A stretch of DNA of 64,000 bases from Diprion similis. Lineage: Eukaryota > Arthropoda > Insecta > Hymenoptera > Diprionidae. Shown piece by piece: positions 36,534 to 48,189 of this stretch; the stretch's first letter is position 1; the number at the start of each line of letters is the position of its first letter. The translations under genes were made by a program, and so were the position numbers. Below the pieces are notes generated by a model, which saw only the letters and a program-made list of their open reading frames with translations, ran no database searches and was not told the DNA's origin. The stretch lies in the NCBI RefSeq assembly GCF_021155765.1, contig NC_060107.1, forward strand, positions 9,224,501 through 9,288,500, read 5' to 3'.

Positions 36534-37440
36534 ACAAGCTTTTGCGTTGCAAAAAAAAAAATGTGAAATTTAATTCTTGAAATATGTGTTTATAAATAAA
36601 GGGGAAAGGAAATGTTTGTACTTTCAAATTATTCGTGGGTAAATTCGTCTGAACGGGTAAAGGATCGGCCCCATTGATTTATGGAGATTGAAGAAAAAAC
36701 CGTTTTTCGCACGTTTATTTTAACAATCGTAAATATGCATGAAATTATCCGATATATGATGTTAAGAAGATTCAGGAAAATTTAATAAATATACTCAAAT
36801 TAAAGTCAAAATGAAAGCCTGAAAAATTCTTCAAAATACTTTCTAAACATTACTGTACAATGTAAGATAAAAATCTATCAAAATAATGCACATGAACCAA
36901 TAATCTATCTACGGAGCATATTTTTTTTGTTTCTTTATTCCTATTTTGTTTCAGACCAACATTTTCTGACGGCACAGAAATTTACGATGGATCGATAAGC
37001 CTTCCAATAAATTCACACCTTCAGCAACGATATTCGTACTTCTATGTAGGTGAGCATATATAATATATATGTGTGTGTGTGTGTATTTGCTTCGACTAGT
37101 TGAAGCGAGACAATTGCCTACTCGAAAGTTCAGCTAAATATCAGCACGGAATTGAGCTTGTAGCTTTGCAAACGCATTAATTTGCAATTTCGCAGGGGTA
37201 TAATGATCGCGGGGGAATTAAGAAGGGTTCCAGTCTTCATGCCTTGGGCGAGCATTCAAGATGTAGAGAATTTTCAAACAAACTTCTGCTCAACAACATT
37301 TTTATGCTAAAACTAAGTTAGACCGACGAAATTTTATTTTATTCCGCTGATCGGTGAGAAGCAGCTTGTTTCAAAGTGAATCAAATTCAAAACTCAAGTT
37401 ATTTGACGAAAAGTTGGAGATGAAGTTAACTTTCTCACCA

Positions 37441-37485
37441 CCCCCCCCCCCCCCCCCCCCTCCTCCTCCCCCCTCTCTCTCTCTA
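37441..37485. repeat. Poly(C) and CT tract
   Basis: An uninterrupted run of about 20 C, then TCCTCCTCCCCCC and a CT run. Such a tract is slippage-prone and could be mis-sized by sequencing. Confidence 0.9.
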
Positions 37486-38216
37486 GGAAAAATATATACG
37501 TTATACAATAGAGAATCTATAATAATTTCAAATTTTTATGTAACATTCAAATTTGGTAGATAAATTGAAAAAAAAATTTCCGAGTAATTTTGGACCCATT
37601 ATTCAATTCTCACTTCGTTATTACGGTTGACCAATTATGAAATTCCGTTTTGTTGTTCCTAGATACATACAACAAATAGACGAGCAATTGCATCATGATT
37701 CAAAGGGATGTGAAACGAAGTGTCAATTTATCATGAGCCATTTTATCATGGTATATTGCATGTTAACAATTATCATCAGTTTTTAATTATAAACCGTTGT
37801 TTGTTTCAGGTTGCTCAACGTCTATATACTTAATTAGCCCAAATAACAACATGAATTATTCCTGCAATGTATTGATCTGTAATAGGAAGCGTGAATATCT
37901 ATATTATGTACAATATAAAATACTCCCATGACTGTAAAGTAATTTTAGATTCAGTTACGTTTATAGAATTATTATGAAGATGAGGACAAACAGCACTTAC
38001 GTGTGTATATAAAAAATTTGTAATCTACCTTTTACCGAAAACGAATACATCGGTTTATACACTAATTTCAAATATATTTATCACATCTAGTACCTGTTTT
38101 CTGTAAATAAAGTATTCATACGATATATAGATATAAATTGATAAATACATATAATAATATACTTAAACGTATGTTACATATTTGTTATAGATAAATGACG
38201 TTTGTAAATTTTTTCC

Positions 38217-38222
38217 AATAAA
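38217..38222 (+). terminator. Candidate polyadenylation signal
   Basis: AATAAA, about 2.8 kb past the tetraspan stop codon. An earlier AATAAA at 38106-38111 is an equal candidate. Confidence 0.3.
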
Positions 38223-40573
38223 ATATCTATGTAAGTGTTTTTTATAAAAGAAAAACCGCGATGAAACGATTTTCTACGTATAATGACGTAAGAAATTGAA
38301 CATAAATCAACGACCCTTCAAATAACGCAACCGATGCCTCGATTATAGCACAGCTCAGAAATAATTCGCCTGCGCACTCGGTAAAAACCCTCATCTTTAA
38401 AGTTGAAGCTAAAAATTTATTCAAATTGTTTTTCAAAAGATTACCAATAAAAAATTTTGCAATAGAAACATTTGAGCAAACCATTTGAACTGATTACATA
38501 CATCGTAAACTTCCTATTTATATATCATATTGAAGTTAGCGACGTTATCGTAACGATCAATGCTGAGGAAAACCCGTTACTTTCCCATTTTGGAAAATTA
38601 TCTGCAATTCAGTAAACGATAATAAAACAAAACAAATTCGTATTTCGAAATCTTAGTTCTTTAAAAATGATTGTAAAATTAAGAAGATAGTGATTGTTCC
38701 CCAAAGTTTCGTTAGGATAACGTTACTAAGTTCAAATTCGTATATCTGTTTCAATCAAAGACACATACAGTGTAATTTCAGACTTTTCTTTTGAATTTCA
38801 ATTTTCTGAAGTGACAAAACACCGACAGTATAGCGCATAGAAAATTCTCGACTTCATCCCGTGATTAAAGGCTAAAGTTTTCGCATAAAATGGTTGCGGG
38901 TTTAGCGGCACGTATACCCTAATGGCACTTGCGGACCAATGGTTCCCCATAAATTCAATCAAAGCAGTTCACAGCTGATACACCCAATCACCAAAGCTCC
39001 TATCGCAACTTTAACCTGCACCTACCTCCTACAAGTATATATTACATTACACTATACGTATATATCATGGGGGTGTGAATTGTCGAGAGAAGTTTTTTTG
39101 CTACTTTTATCCCCATAGGTAACACCTTTCGCAACGAACAAAGGTATACAATGCTCACTGAGGCTTTAAACTCACTTATCGACCATCACGTCTCTCTCTC
39201 TCTTTCTCTCTCTCTCACCCTCCATAGCTTTTATTCTAATAATTTTGAAGACCGTTGAAAAAAAAGAGAAGAAAAAAATGAGGTAAAGCGAAGCTTGCAA
39301 AGTTTGGAGCTTCTTTGTGCGGGTACTTATACCGATAGACTTGGAACTTTTTCTTGCCATCGATTAAAGTCGATGAGAAATAATCAGATACTTCAATCAT
39401 CGTGTGACTTTTTCTTGCATTTATTACTTTTTTTTATGCGATAAAATGTGTAGAGTCGATCGTGTTACGAGTTAAGGCTGGCAATTTGAAAAAATTTTGA
39501 AAAGCGTTTCAAAACTTGTGCAAGTTGAACGGTTGGAGCAATAATTTTTTAAAATTTTCGATGAAGATCAAAATCTACAATGGCCATGCAATACATGAAA
39601 CGATTACAATGTGTCGAATTCGCGTGGATGCCAATATCTAATTGATTCAGATCCAAATTGTTATAGAAAGTCGAAAAGTACAAGAGTTTAAATCTGAAAA
39701 GAAAATTTCGACCCTTTTCATGCTTCGAATTTGAAAGCGACTAATTAAAATTTCACACAAAATCAGATTTTTATATTTTAAAAAAGGGATATTGTGATCT
39801 TTCTCTTTTGATTAGTATCGTCGTAATCCATAACTCCGTTTATCGTACATCCAATTTACGAAATTTCGTTTTATAGCCGAATGCATCAGGGAAATACACT
39901 TGTAAACAAAGATCAATTTTCAATCACGTTTCACCACTTTCTGAAATTTAATAAGGAGTAATAATCCGAACATTATTCAACGTTTATTATCGCTGATCTA
40001 TCGAATCATAAAAAACACAAAAAAGATATCACTTTTCCCACGAAATCACCTTGCACGCAACGTGATAAAAGACTCAGATAAATCTCAATTCATCACAAGA
40101 AATACAATATCTATCCACTTGGTCATAATGTTTGCTGTCCCCATAAATATTTCATTTTCCCTTAATTAAGAAGAGGTTGCGAAAGTTGTATACCAATCGG
40201 TTCCACCTTACTCGAAAAAATAATAAGATACTTAACTGAAAGTATTGATTTTCAAGTTGCAACAGCGAAATTAGTTTGCTAATTCGTGTCTATTCACAGA
40301 GCGTCCCGAACTGCCGAGCTGGGTAGAAAAAAAAAAAAAGAGAAATATTTTTCCTCCCAAAAAACATTTTTCTCCCTCAACAGCAGTGTTCTCGTTTTGA
40401 GTGAACTTTTTGTCGTTTTTTTTTTTTCTAATCTAAAAACTAATCATGATCACATGAAAATTGCATCAAGCATCTCTTTCGAATCGCATCACGTACAATC
40501 GCAGCGTTAAATATTCGGCACACGTATCTGCATGCGAACGAATTAGACAGAAGCAAAACCACATTTCAGGACC

Positions 40574-40711
40574 ATGAGACCAAGTCCAAACGCAATTTTA
40601 ACAGATGTATATGTCGTGCCCACAATGGGTGACGAAACCGCAGACGCTCAGAGCCAGCACGGTAAAATAAACGACGCGACGGTTGGAAAAGCAGGTCCTA
40701 CGCTTCTGTAA
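40574..40711 (+). other. Short open frame after an acceptor-like site
   Basis: ATG at 40574, 45 codons, ending GKAGPTLL, just after TTTCAGG. Composition is less AT-rich than nearby DNA. No similarity was recognised and no partner exon is visible. Confidence 0.18.
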
Positions 40712-41614
40712 TCACCGGATTATTCAACGCGAGTTAACTATATCATAGAAGCTAATTATTCGTAACCGCGAATTGAAATAATAGCTTTGCGAATGACACG
40801 TATGAAATAAAACAAAAGCGCGAGGATTTGAATTTCAAAGAGCTCTCGTATCTGACACGTAATTTTTTCTTTTGGGCCTCCGCGAATATTTTCAAATGCT
40901 TCTTATGGAAAAATTATTAAACGTTTTCGTAGCGATCATCGAGAAGTTGAAAACTCTTAAACGTAACTTTCCTCTATATGTAAGAGTTTAGTCAGCGCTC
41001 GCATTTAAGCGTGATGTGAACTCGATTCGGCTTCGCTTGCGAATATTGTTATGTCTCCAAAATTGTTGATCACGTTTCAACGAAATATAGCCTAAAACCT
41101 AGCCAGACTTTGTAGCTATCAGAAGATAAAAGAAAAGAAGATAAAAATTAATCAGCTGTCTGTATGAACATAGTAAAAATAATTTCCAATCCAAGTACAA
41201 TTTGCACTTCAGTAGCGAAAAGTTGTCCCTATTTCATCCCCTCTTTAGGTATATATAGACTGCACTTAAAAGAGGCTTTAAGATTTATGGAAATGAATAT
41301 TGAAACTAAACTCTATACGTAACGATCTTTCGCGTAATTACCCAAATTAGCTCTACTGAACTTTGGATCAGTTAAGTTTCCCTAAGCTGAATGCACTATA
41401 GCTTGAACTAACGATATTAGTTATCAAGTATGCAAGAAGGGCGAGATTCCAGCTTCCGGATACATTGCGTGTGTAATGTTATACCTATATTACGACCCGT
41501 ATGCAGATTGAAGATGCAAGTTTAGTGCGATTGTCTAAATCCTTCTAATCACAGCTAACAGCGTCATCCTCTTTAATTAGTTTCTCAAAGATTTGCTGAA
41601 TTTCAATCACTGAG

Positions 41615-41895
41615 GAGGTTGGTTGACCAAAAGTCGACATTTTTTATTAAGTTTATTACGAAATAGTTGTATAAAAATAAAATACTCGTGGAATTGTAAA
41701 ATAAAATTGACGTATCGATGTTTCGGTTTGGAATACTTAAAAATTGCTAAAAATCTAGTAGATTTGTGCGATTTCAATCTACAATACAAGCTCTTTTTAA
41801 TCAGAAGACTATTTTCTGTCACCTGGTCAATACGATATTGACATTTGTTGATCATGACAAATATCCGTGCAATATTGTAAAATTGAGGTGTCAAC
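41615..41895 (-). repeat. Dispersed repeat D, - copy
   Basis: Its reverse strand shares ordered blocks with 9310-9640 (TAGTCTTCTGATTAAAA, AAATCTACTAGATTTTTA, CTTTTGGTCAACC). The two opposed open frames here are repeat shadows. Confidence 0.65.
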
Positions 41896-42528
41896 GATGC
41901 CAGTATAATTTAAAAAAAAAACCTGAGATTGTAGAAAATAAGTAAATTGTAAATCTCATAATAAAATTTTCACGTACAGAAAAACTTTAAATATTTCACT
42001 CGTAATTTCTGTTCATTTGTTAAATAATCTATATTACCATATACGTGATAGCTATTCCAGGCCGTCGTAAATAGCAGAGTAAAATTAGATATCAGCACGG
42101 TTCAACACGTTAACTATAGTGAAACGTGAAAGGGTGTTTCCCCATGACATTAATTAAGTAATTACGCCTTCAATTTTCAAGCTAATTTGCGAAAGTTAGA
42201 CCGTCGTGCTATTACACGCAAAGGGCATTGTTATAAATAGACGAACCAAAGTTTTAGTGGTAAGGATTTCAAAAAGCAAAGTACAGAATCACAACAAAAT
42301 GTTTGAATTCTTATTTTCAGCGTCCCATAAAACGTTCAGGATTGTTATAGGCTAACGTAGAAAAAAAAATCGTACAAGAAACGCGATTTCTATACGATAC
42401 CCAAACAAATTATATTTGTACTTTCGAATAATTTATTCATACGTATGTATAATAATATTTTACTGATTTTTACAACTACATCAAATATACAAGACTTACG
42501 AAAAATTATACAGCGCGTGCGGGTTGAT

Positions 42529-42534
42529 TATATA

Positions 42535-42565
<31 letters not shown>

Positions 42566-42566
42566 T
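42529..42566. repeat. TA microsatellite
   Basis: A (TA)n run with one TG interruption near its left end, close to further TTA and TA-rich sequence. Confidence 0.9.
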
Positions 42567-43197
42567 TTACATTGTACATATATAAATAAAAATGAATACA
42601 TTATTATTTGTTTTTTTGTTGGTTTTTCAATTGGATTCAATACTGCAATAAGAAATAAATATTGTCGATTGGACAGTATAAATTTATCACAGATTTTTCT
42701 TCACATTTATACTATTATCATTATCATATATAATTATTATTATTATTATTTTTTTTTCTTTCTTCTTCTGTAATTTACTACATATAAAACACAGCTATAT
42801 ACAGTTTATAATTAATCGTTTATGTATATGTCCTTTACTTCAATACCGCGCAGGTAATTTAGCAGAGTACTTTTTTCCTCTAACTCCATCGTAAAGACGA
42901 ACAACGTTGTTGATGAAGGGCCGATCAATGTAATACGCTCACTTCGAAAATTTTTAACGCGCTTAAAGTCAGAATTGTATTTCCCCAACATTGTTCAATA
43001 GCGTCAGAGTGATCGAAGTTTAATTTCATTTTATACGTAGAAAAAGGCAAATAATACCATATCAGATAATCTCCGTGGGACCTTAAACCTACATCGCAAT
43101 TCAGAACTATATGCGTAAATTAAGCCACAGCCAATTGAAAGAGATTGCCCAGGTGTATATGTGTGTATGTACCATGTATAATTGTATGATATACTTA

Positions 43198-43230
43198 TGT
43201 GCACACACACACGCACGCACACACACATTT
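43198..43230. repeat. CA microsatellite
   Basis: (CA)n with CG-containing interruptions (ACGCACGC). Confidence 0.9.
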
Positions 43231-43731
43231 GCAGCATAAAGATAGTTCCCAATTCCTTGTATTAAATGATGAATGATTTTTCTTATTCGTCTTCTCTTCA
43301 CCTTTCAAAAAGTAGCTGCAGCCTCTGTCAGCCTTGATTCCTAATTAGACTATACACCTTTAAACGATACTAACGAACTACCAACTAATGAACTCTTCGT
43401 GGTGAGCAGTCGACTTATGCAGCAACAAAGAATAAATAAAAATTGATAAATCAAAAAATCTTTTTTCAGCTCTCTGAGGATAAGTACGACAATTACTAAA
43501 AGTTACACCGTTTATAATTTAACAGCTGATTATTGTGAGACCGTTGATAAAATAACGTGCGTACTGTATCGAAAAGACTTTTTCCCTATAACCAATTCCA
43601 TTCGCTATAAGTAACGCTATAACGTCGTCGCATTTAGGTATTCATTTTTTCGCTAAAAATAAACGCTTCTGGAAGAACAACGACTAACGACGAGATGAAA
43701 CAAACTAATTGAAGATAGATGATAATTTTCC

Positions 43732-44687
43732 TCAAAAGAGGAAACGATTCGTCGGTATATCGACGGCGCTTCGACAATTGCTCGGCGGAGGATTCTCATC
43801 GTCCGAATTATCGTGTCTTCCGACATTCGGCAACGGCTGTTTACTACGCTGATTACGTTTACGTTCAGTCTGTTGCCGGAGCTCTTCTTTGAAGGCAATC
43901 GTATCGTTCGCTACGAGGTCTTGAAGCCGTTTCTTCAGCGTGGACAATTCGGGTACATCTTCGTGCGACTGGACGGTGTCCGATGTGGCCGTATTCTTCG
44001 CGTAGAACAAAATGTAGGGGGTGTCGGGTGGTTCGAGGCTCTTGAAATCATCCAGGCTGCTGCTCCATACGTAACTGTCGTTGAACTTGTGCCAGTTATT
44101 TTTCGAGTCGCAGGCGTAGGTGAAATAGTGTCCGTAATCCATGCTGTAGCCGGAATGAACAACAGCTGCGTAAAGGTTGTAAGTCTCCGTCGTGACGCAA
44201 TTTTGCGACGATACAGGTACCTTAATAGTTTCATTGTACATAACTTTGTGTCTGAGTTTAGTTCTCAAACGACTTTCGGAATCGTAATGAAAATGTTTCA
44301 GTGTAAGTATGAGATGCGACGGCGCCTGTAAAATTTTTATTAATCTTTGCGCGTCGCACAGCTTTGTGCATTTGTCGCAACGATATTTATTCTCCCCGGT
44401 CAACTTTTCCGGTGTCAAATAATAATTTATTAGATCCTGCACAGATATCTCCTGATTCTCGGGTATCTCTGCTGGAAAACAAAGCTGCAAATCACGGAAT
44501 TTGTCCGTATTATGCGAGCTTGTATCACACTGGGTGCACTGGTAAGTAATTTCAGACTCCCCGCCAAACACTCGATGAACAAGGAACGCCTGCATGCTGC
44601 CTTCCTCTCCTCCGACAGACTGAATCCCACTGTCCGTAGAATTGGAATGCGAATCATTCAGTTGCTGGGTTTGGGCTAAATCTTCAC
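43732..44687 (-). CDS. USP38: USP gene, coding exon 3 and stop
   Basis: The acceptor TTTTACCAG ends at 44688. It encodes the zinc-ribbon-like fingers, His757, Asp774 and a charged C-terminal tail rich in Arg, Gln and Asp. Antisense frames at 43813-44331 are shadows. Confidence 0.92.
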
Positions 44688-47085
44688 CTGGTAAAACAAG
44701 GATATTCTTAATACAACATCGGATAAGTTTTCTTGCAGAAATATTGTTTTTTAATCAGGTTTGGACTGACCTCTGTGAATTTCCTAATCATTTTCAAGCG
44801 TAAATATTGGCGAGACTGAATTGCGATTTTATTTGCAAAATCGTGATACGAATTTTTCAAGTTTATCAAACTGCAATGACAAACTGTAAGTATTTAAAAA
44901 TAGAAAATTGCAATAAAGATCAATTGCGATATTTCTCGCAGGCTGCTGCTGTTGTTGCACACTCGTCGAAGTATCGCACGATTCAAATTGTGCGTCAGAT
45001 TACAAAAAAACGATGTAGTAAATGATGCCAAAACAGTACAATCGAAAAAAATTTCAATCGAGATCTGTGTAGTGAAAATCTCGAGATTTCGTGTGTAAAA
45101 AAACACAACAAACAAAGAACAAAGGCTGGTGCACAAGCTGTGACGAAAATGTGATATATTTACGTTGAGTAAAGTCTGCCAACGACTGAGTTTTCCTTTG
45201 AAGTACGACACCTTCAGTGAGATCCTCTTCGGTAGTCCAACGTTTAATAACCGGGCCATCCTCTCCAGCTTCCTGAGTTCCATCGCTCATCTGTTCGTCG
45301 CCCTTTGATTTATGTTCAGTGGTCATTTCCACACCTCCGCATTGTATGTTGGCTGTTTTCTCGTGCTCGTACAGGACATCCAAGAGATGACTAATGGGTA
45401 ACAAACATACAGATGCAATATTAATAGATGGTTACTAAATGCGTTTGAACTGAGCAGTAATTATAGACTCTGACAAAGCAATGTGTGACTATATGAAACA
45501 CAAGTGTGAGACGTTTACTCATATATATAATTTATTTTATGGCAAGTAGAATTAGTAAACAAGGATAGTGTCGAAGAATCAATTACTCTGAAAATACTAA
45601 CCAGAGAAATTCAGAGCTATCCTGCTGTTGACCAGGCATAAAATAGGTCGGTCTGGATGCGAGTAATATTTCATTCGGTGCTAGCGATACCCTCTTTGAA
45701 TAAAGCAGCAAAGCGAATAGATTTTCCAGCTTTCTCAGAACAGGTTGATCAGCGGCAGATTCTTCATTGCCTTCTTCTTTGCGATTAAGAACTTTGTAAC
45801 AGAACTGTCTAGTCATGAAGAGAGCTTGAAGAACACTGTTCATGTAGCAAGTGTTCCCCAAGTTAGTCAGACCCACTTTACCAGAGTTTGACCTAAAACT
45901 GGGTGTTTCAACATCGTAAAAGTCGTCTGCCCACACTGAGCCGCCGACTATCTCTTGAACGACTTGCATACGTGGTTTAGTGGGCAAACTGTTCTGGAGA
46001 AAGTCGTAGAACGGATAACCAGGGAACCTGATCATGAGCGCGGTCGATATATCGACGATGTTTTGCACGCATTCTTTACCCATTGGAGATGTGTCCTTCA
46101 ACAGGTGCTGCATCATCGGCTGGATCCTTTTTGATATTTTGTGAAACAGACTCGGTGTGCTTTGCTTTTTGAGAACGTGAAACACGATCGATGACAAATT
46201 TTGTCGACCCATGGGAAGCAGGAGGGCGATGAAAAGTCGCTCCACCGTCGCTTCCGTCACTTCCTTCAGGATGGAATACTTCCGTTTTGCTTCCAGTTCC
46301 AATATGAACTCCATAATCCAGATTCCCAGCCGATCGCCCCTCAGCCACTTTGTCGACCATGAACAGAGTATCTTCAACGCTTGAACGAGCTGCTGATCGC
46401 TGCGCGATTCTGACAAAATGCATTGCACAGCTTGCGGTATCATCGATACGTCCACGAGTTGCAACACGATGACCAGCGCTGGTCCGGGCTCTTCGGTTCT
46501 TGACGTGTCCGATATGATGTTGTAGAACACAGCGAAGCAGGTGATTATCAGATTGACTCGTTCGGGGCATTCCTCGTTGGAACATAAATAAGCGAGAAAT
46601 TTTTGTATTTTAGAGGCATTTTCATTGAATTCTGATATCTTTTTGGGCTCGCTGGGTACTTGGAGGTGAGCCAAACGAACAATGATCGCTTCGCATAGTT
46701 TGGTGTGATTCGAAGTCATGGGTAGATAGGCTTTGTGCGAGGAAAGGACATCGATGATGGAGACTAAGAAGGCGATATCTGTGGTAGCTGAATCCTTTAT
46801 CATAACTGCAACGTTGTTGGTGACAGAATCACACCTTTCGAAAGTGTCCTCGGAAAAATACTGGGAAAACCAGGTCAACAGCCGTGGTATTTCGCTATAA
46901 TTTGATACCCATAATTGACCATTCAGTATTGTTCTCAATATCGTACCGTCCTTCAACAGAATTTCGATTCTTTCGAGTAATTCCAGCGTTGACCATCCCT
47001 TAACAACCTCCTGTCTCGTCCCTGACAAGATTAAGCGGAAACACTTCTCAAGTTCTATTGTTATTTCATCTCCGTTCTCCATCAT
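43732..47085 (-). CDS. USP38: Ubiquitin-specific protease, USP35/USP38 type
   Basis: Spliced CDS on the minus strand: 47085-45602, 45390-45164, 44687-43732, in all 2667 nt and 888 residues. It is a cysteine protease that removes ubiquitin from proteins. Seen: a long helical N-terminal region of about 400 residues, as in USP35 and USP38. The catalytic domain begins KVGLTNLGNTCYMNSV with Cys413. QQQDSSEF is the QQD/E box. There are two CxxC pairs (CTQC, CDKC) typical of the USP fingers. His757 lies in DYGHYFTYA and Asp774 in KFNDSYV. The family usually has about 1020-1040 residues, so this one is shorter. The start chosen is the first of two adjacent ATGs; a 5' UTR intron lies upstream. All three triad residues are present, so it should be active. 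USP35 and USP38 are vertebrate paralogues, so the insect gene is equally close to both. Confidence 0.93.
45164..45390 (-). CDS. USP38: USP gene, coding exon 2
   Basis: The acceptor ACCCATTAG joins in phase to give SEFLCHLLDVLYEHEK, the expected helix after the QQD box. The donor is CAAC|GTAAAT. The remainder is acidic and low-complexity, a typical family insertion inside the catalytic domain. Confidence 0.88.
45602..47085 (-). CDS. USP38: USP gene, coding exon 1
   Basis: It encodes residues 1-494 and the first two bases of a codon, including the catalytic Cys box. The donor is CTCTG|GTTAGT. The leader part of this exon probably begins at about 47147 after a TTTAG acceptor. Confidence 0.9.
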
Positions 47086-47246
47086 TGATGAATTCTTTTT
47101 TCGATTCTTCTCTGGTTGATTAAGGGTCCGAATGAAGCTACCTAACACTAAACAGTTATTAATAAATATTATCTTTAACCTCAACACGAATGACTACGAT
47201 TAAAATCAAAGAAATGATTCTTGTTATATTGCAACTCACACTTACC

Positions 47247-48110
47247 GGGTTCAGCGCACGCACATCACACTGACTCACTGTACACAGTGCATACAACCCT
47301 GACACTTAAAACACTGTAATACACAGGAATAACACAGGACGCCCCAGTGAAATGCCCGCCATAGGTTACACGACTTTGTGTAGACGCTAACAAAAGACTC
47401 TATATACGTCTAGAGTCACAGCCTCATCGTTCAACGCTTTCAGCGCGTTCCGAAATTTATATTTTTTATATCCAGTTTGAAAATCAACATTTTATATTTT
47501 ATATAGATATACAGAATGTGTGTTAGTTGCCACACTTTTAAAATAAAGGAATTGAAAGAATCATCTGTTTGGTCACTATAAATAAACGAAGCAATCAACA
47601 GCCTTGTTCAAACATTTCCTTTCCGATAGTTGGGAAATAGAACATATATACTTACAGACTTCGAAATACTTCGAATGCAGAGAATCAGAGAGACCAATAA
47701 GGAGAGCGCAACTTCACGTTTACTTTTACGCTGATTGCATGATAGCCTTACGCCTGAAATAGTCAAACACGAAATCATAATACATCATTCTTGGCTGTTA
47801 TAACACACAGTCAACATAATTTGAAGATAATTACCTTTTAGCTTCTTTATCAGCGTGAGTCCGTTCAACACACGTCCATGTCCAAAATTGGTTTCCAGCG
47901 ACGCGACTCAATTGTTCTACGTTTCGGAACCCGCCACACATCACCGCTGATTCGCTAGGATTCGGAGAGCTTTGAGAGAAGTTATCAGACCGCCAAACGT
48001 TGGTCTGTTTATATAGTATTTCTGTGCTTGGTGCAGGGTAAATCTTGGGTAAATCTTAAAGACTAATAAAGACTGTGAAATCGTAATCAGGTGTCACTCG
48101 ACAGTTGATA
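47247..48110. promoter_or_regulatory. Divergent promoter region of USP and mle
   Basis: The two genes are head to head. On the minus strand a donor CCCG|GTAAGTG at 47246/47245 marks the end of a USP 5' UTR exon whose start lies to its right. On the plus strand the mle leader ends at 48110. A perfect 11-bp tandem duplication (GGGTAAATCTT twice) occupies 48036-48057. No clear TATA box was chosen; start sites are unknown. Confidence 0.6.
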
Positions 48111-48189
48111 ATGGGTGATATCAAGGCATTTCTGCATCAATGGTGTGCCAAGAATGGACACGATCCACAGTTCGACGTTAGACCAACCG
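48111..48189 (+). CDS. mle: mle coding exon 1
   Basis: It encodes [16 protein letters not shown] and the first half of dsRBD1. The donor is CCG|GTAAGT, phase 1. Confidence 0.95.

Larger units (their letters stand above)
35428..38240 (+). other. Probable 3' UTR and downstream DNA of the tetraspan gene
   Basis: No coding potential was found. It has a large palindrome at 36176-36533, a C20 tract at 37441 and canonical AATAAA signals at 38106-38111 and 38217-38222. How far the transcript extends cannot be read from sequence. Confidence 0.4.
38241..43731. other. Intergenic DNA between the tetraspan and USP genes
   Basis: 5.5 kb without a supported gene. It contains TC, TA and CA microsatellites (39190-39215, 42529-42566, 43198-43230), dispersed repeat D at 41615-41895 and one short open frame at 40574. 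The right end is presumably the 3' UTR of the minus-strand USP gene; I could not place its poly(A) site. Confidence 0.55.

Noticed and set aside
43813-44331. 172-codon plus-strand open frame.
   Set aside because: It is antisense to the conserved USP catalytic exon and is a shadow of it.
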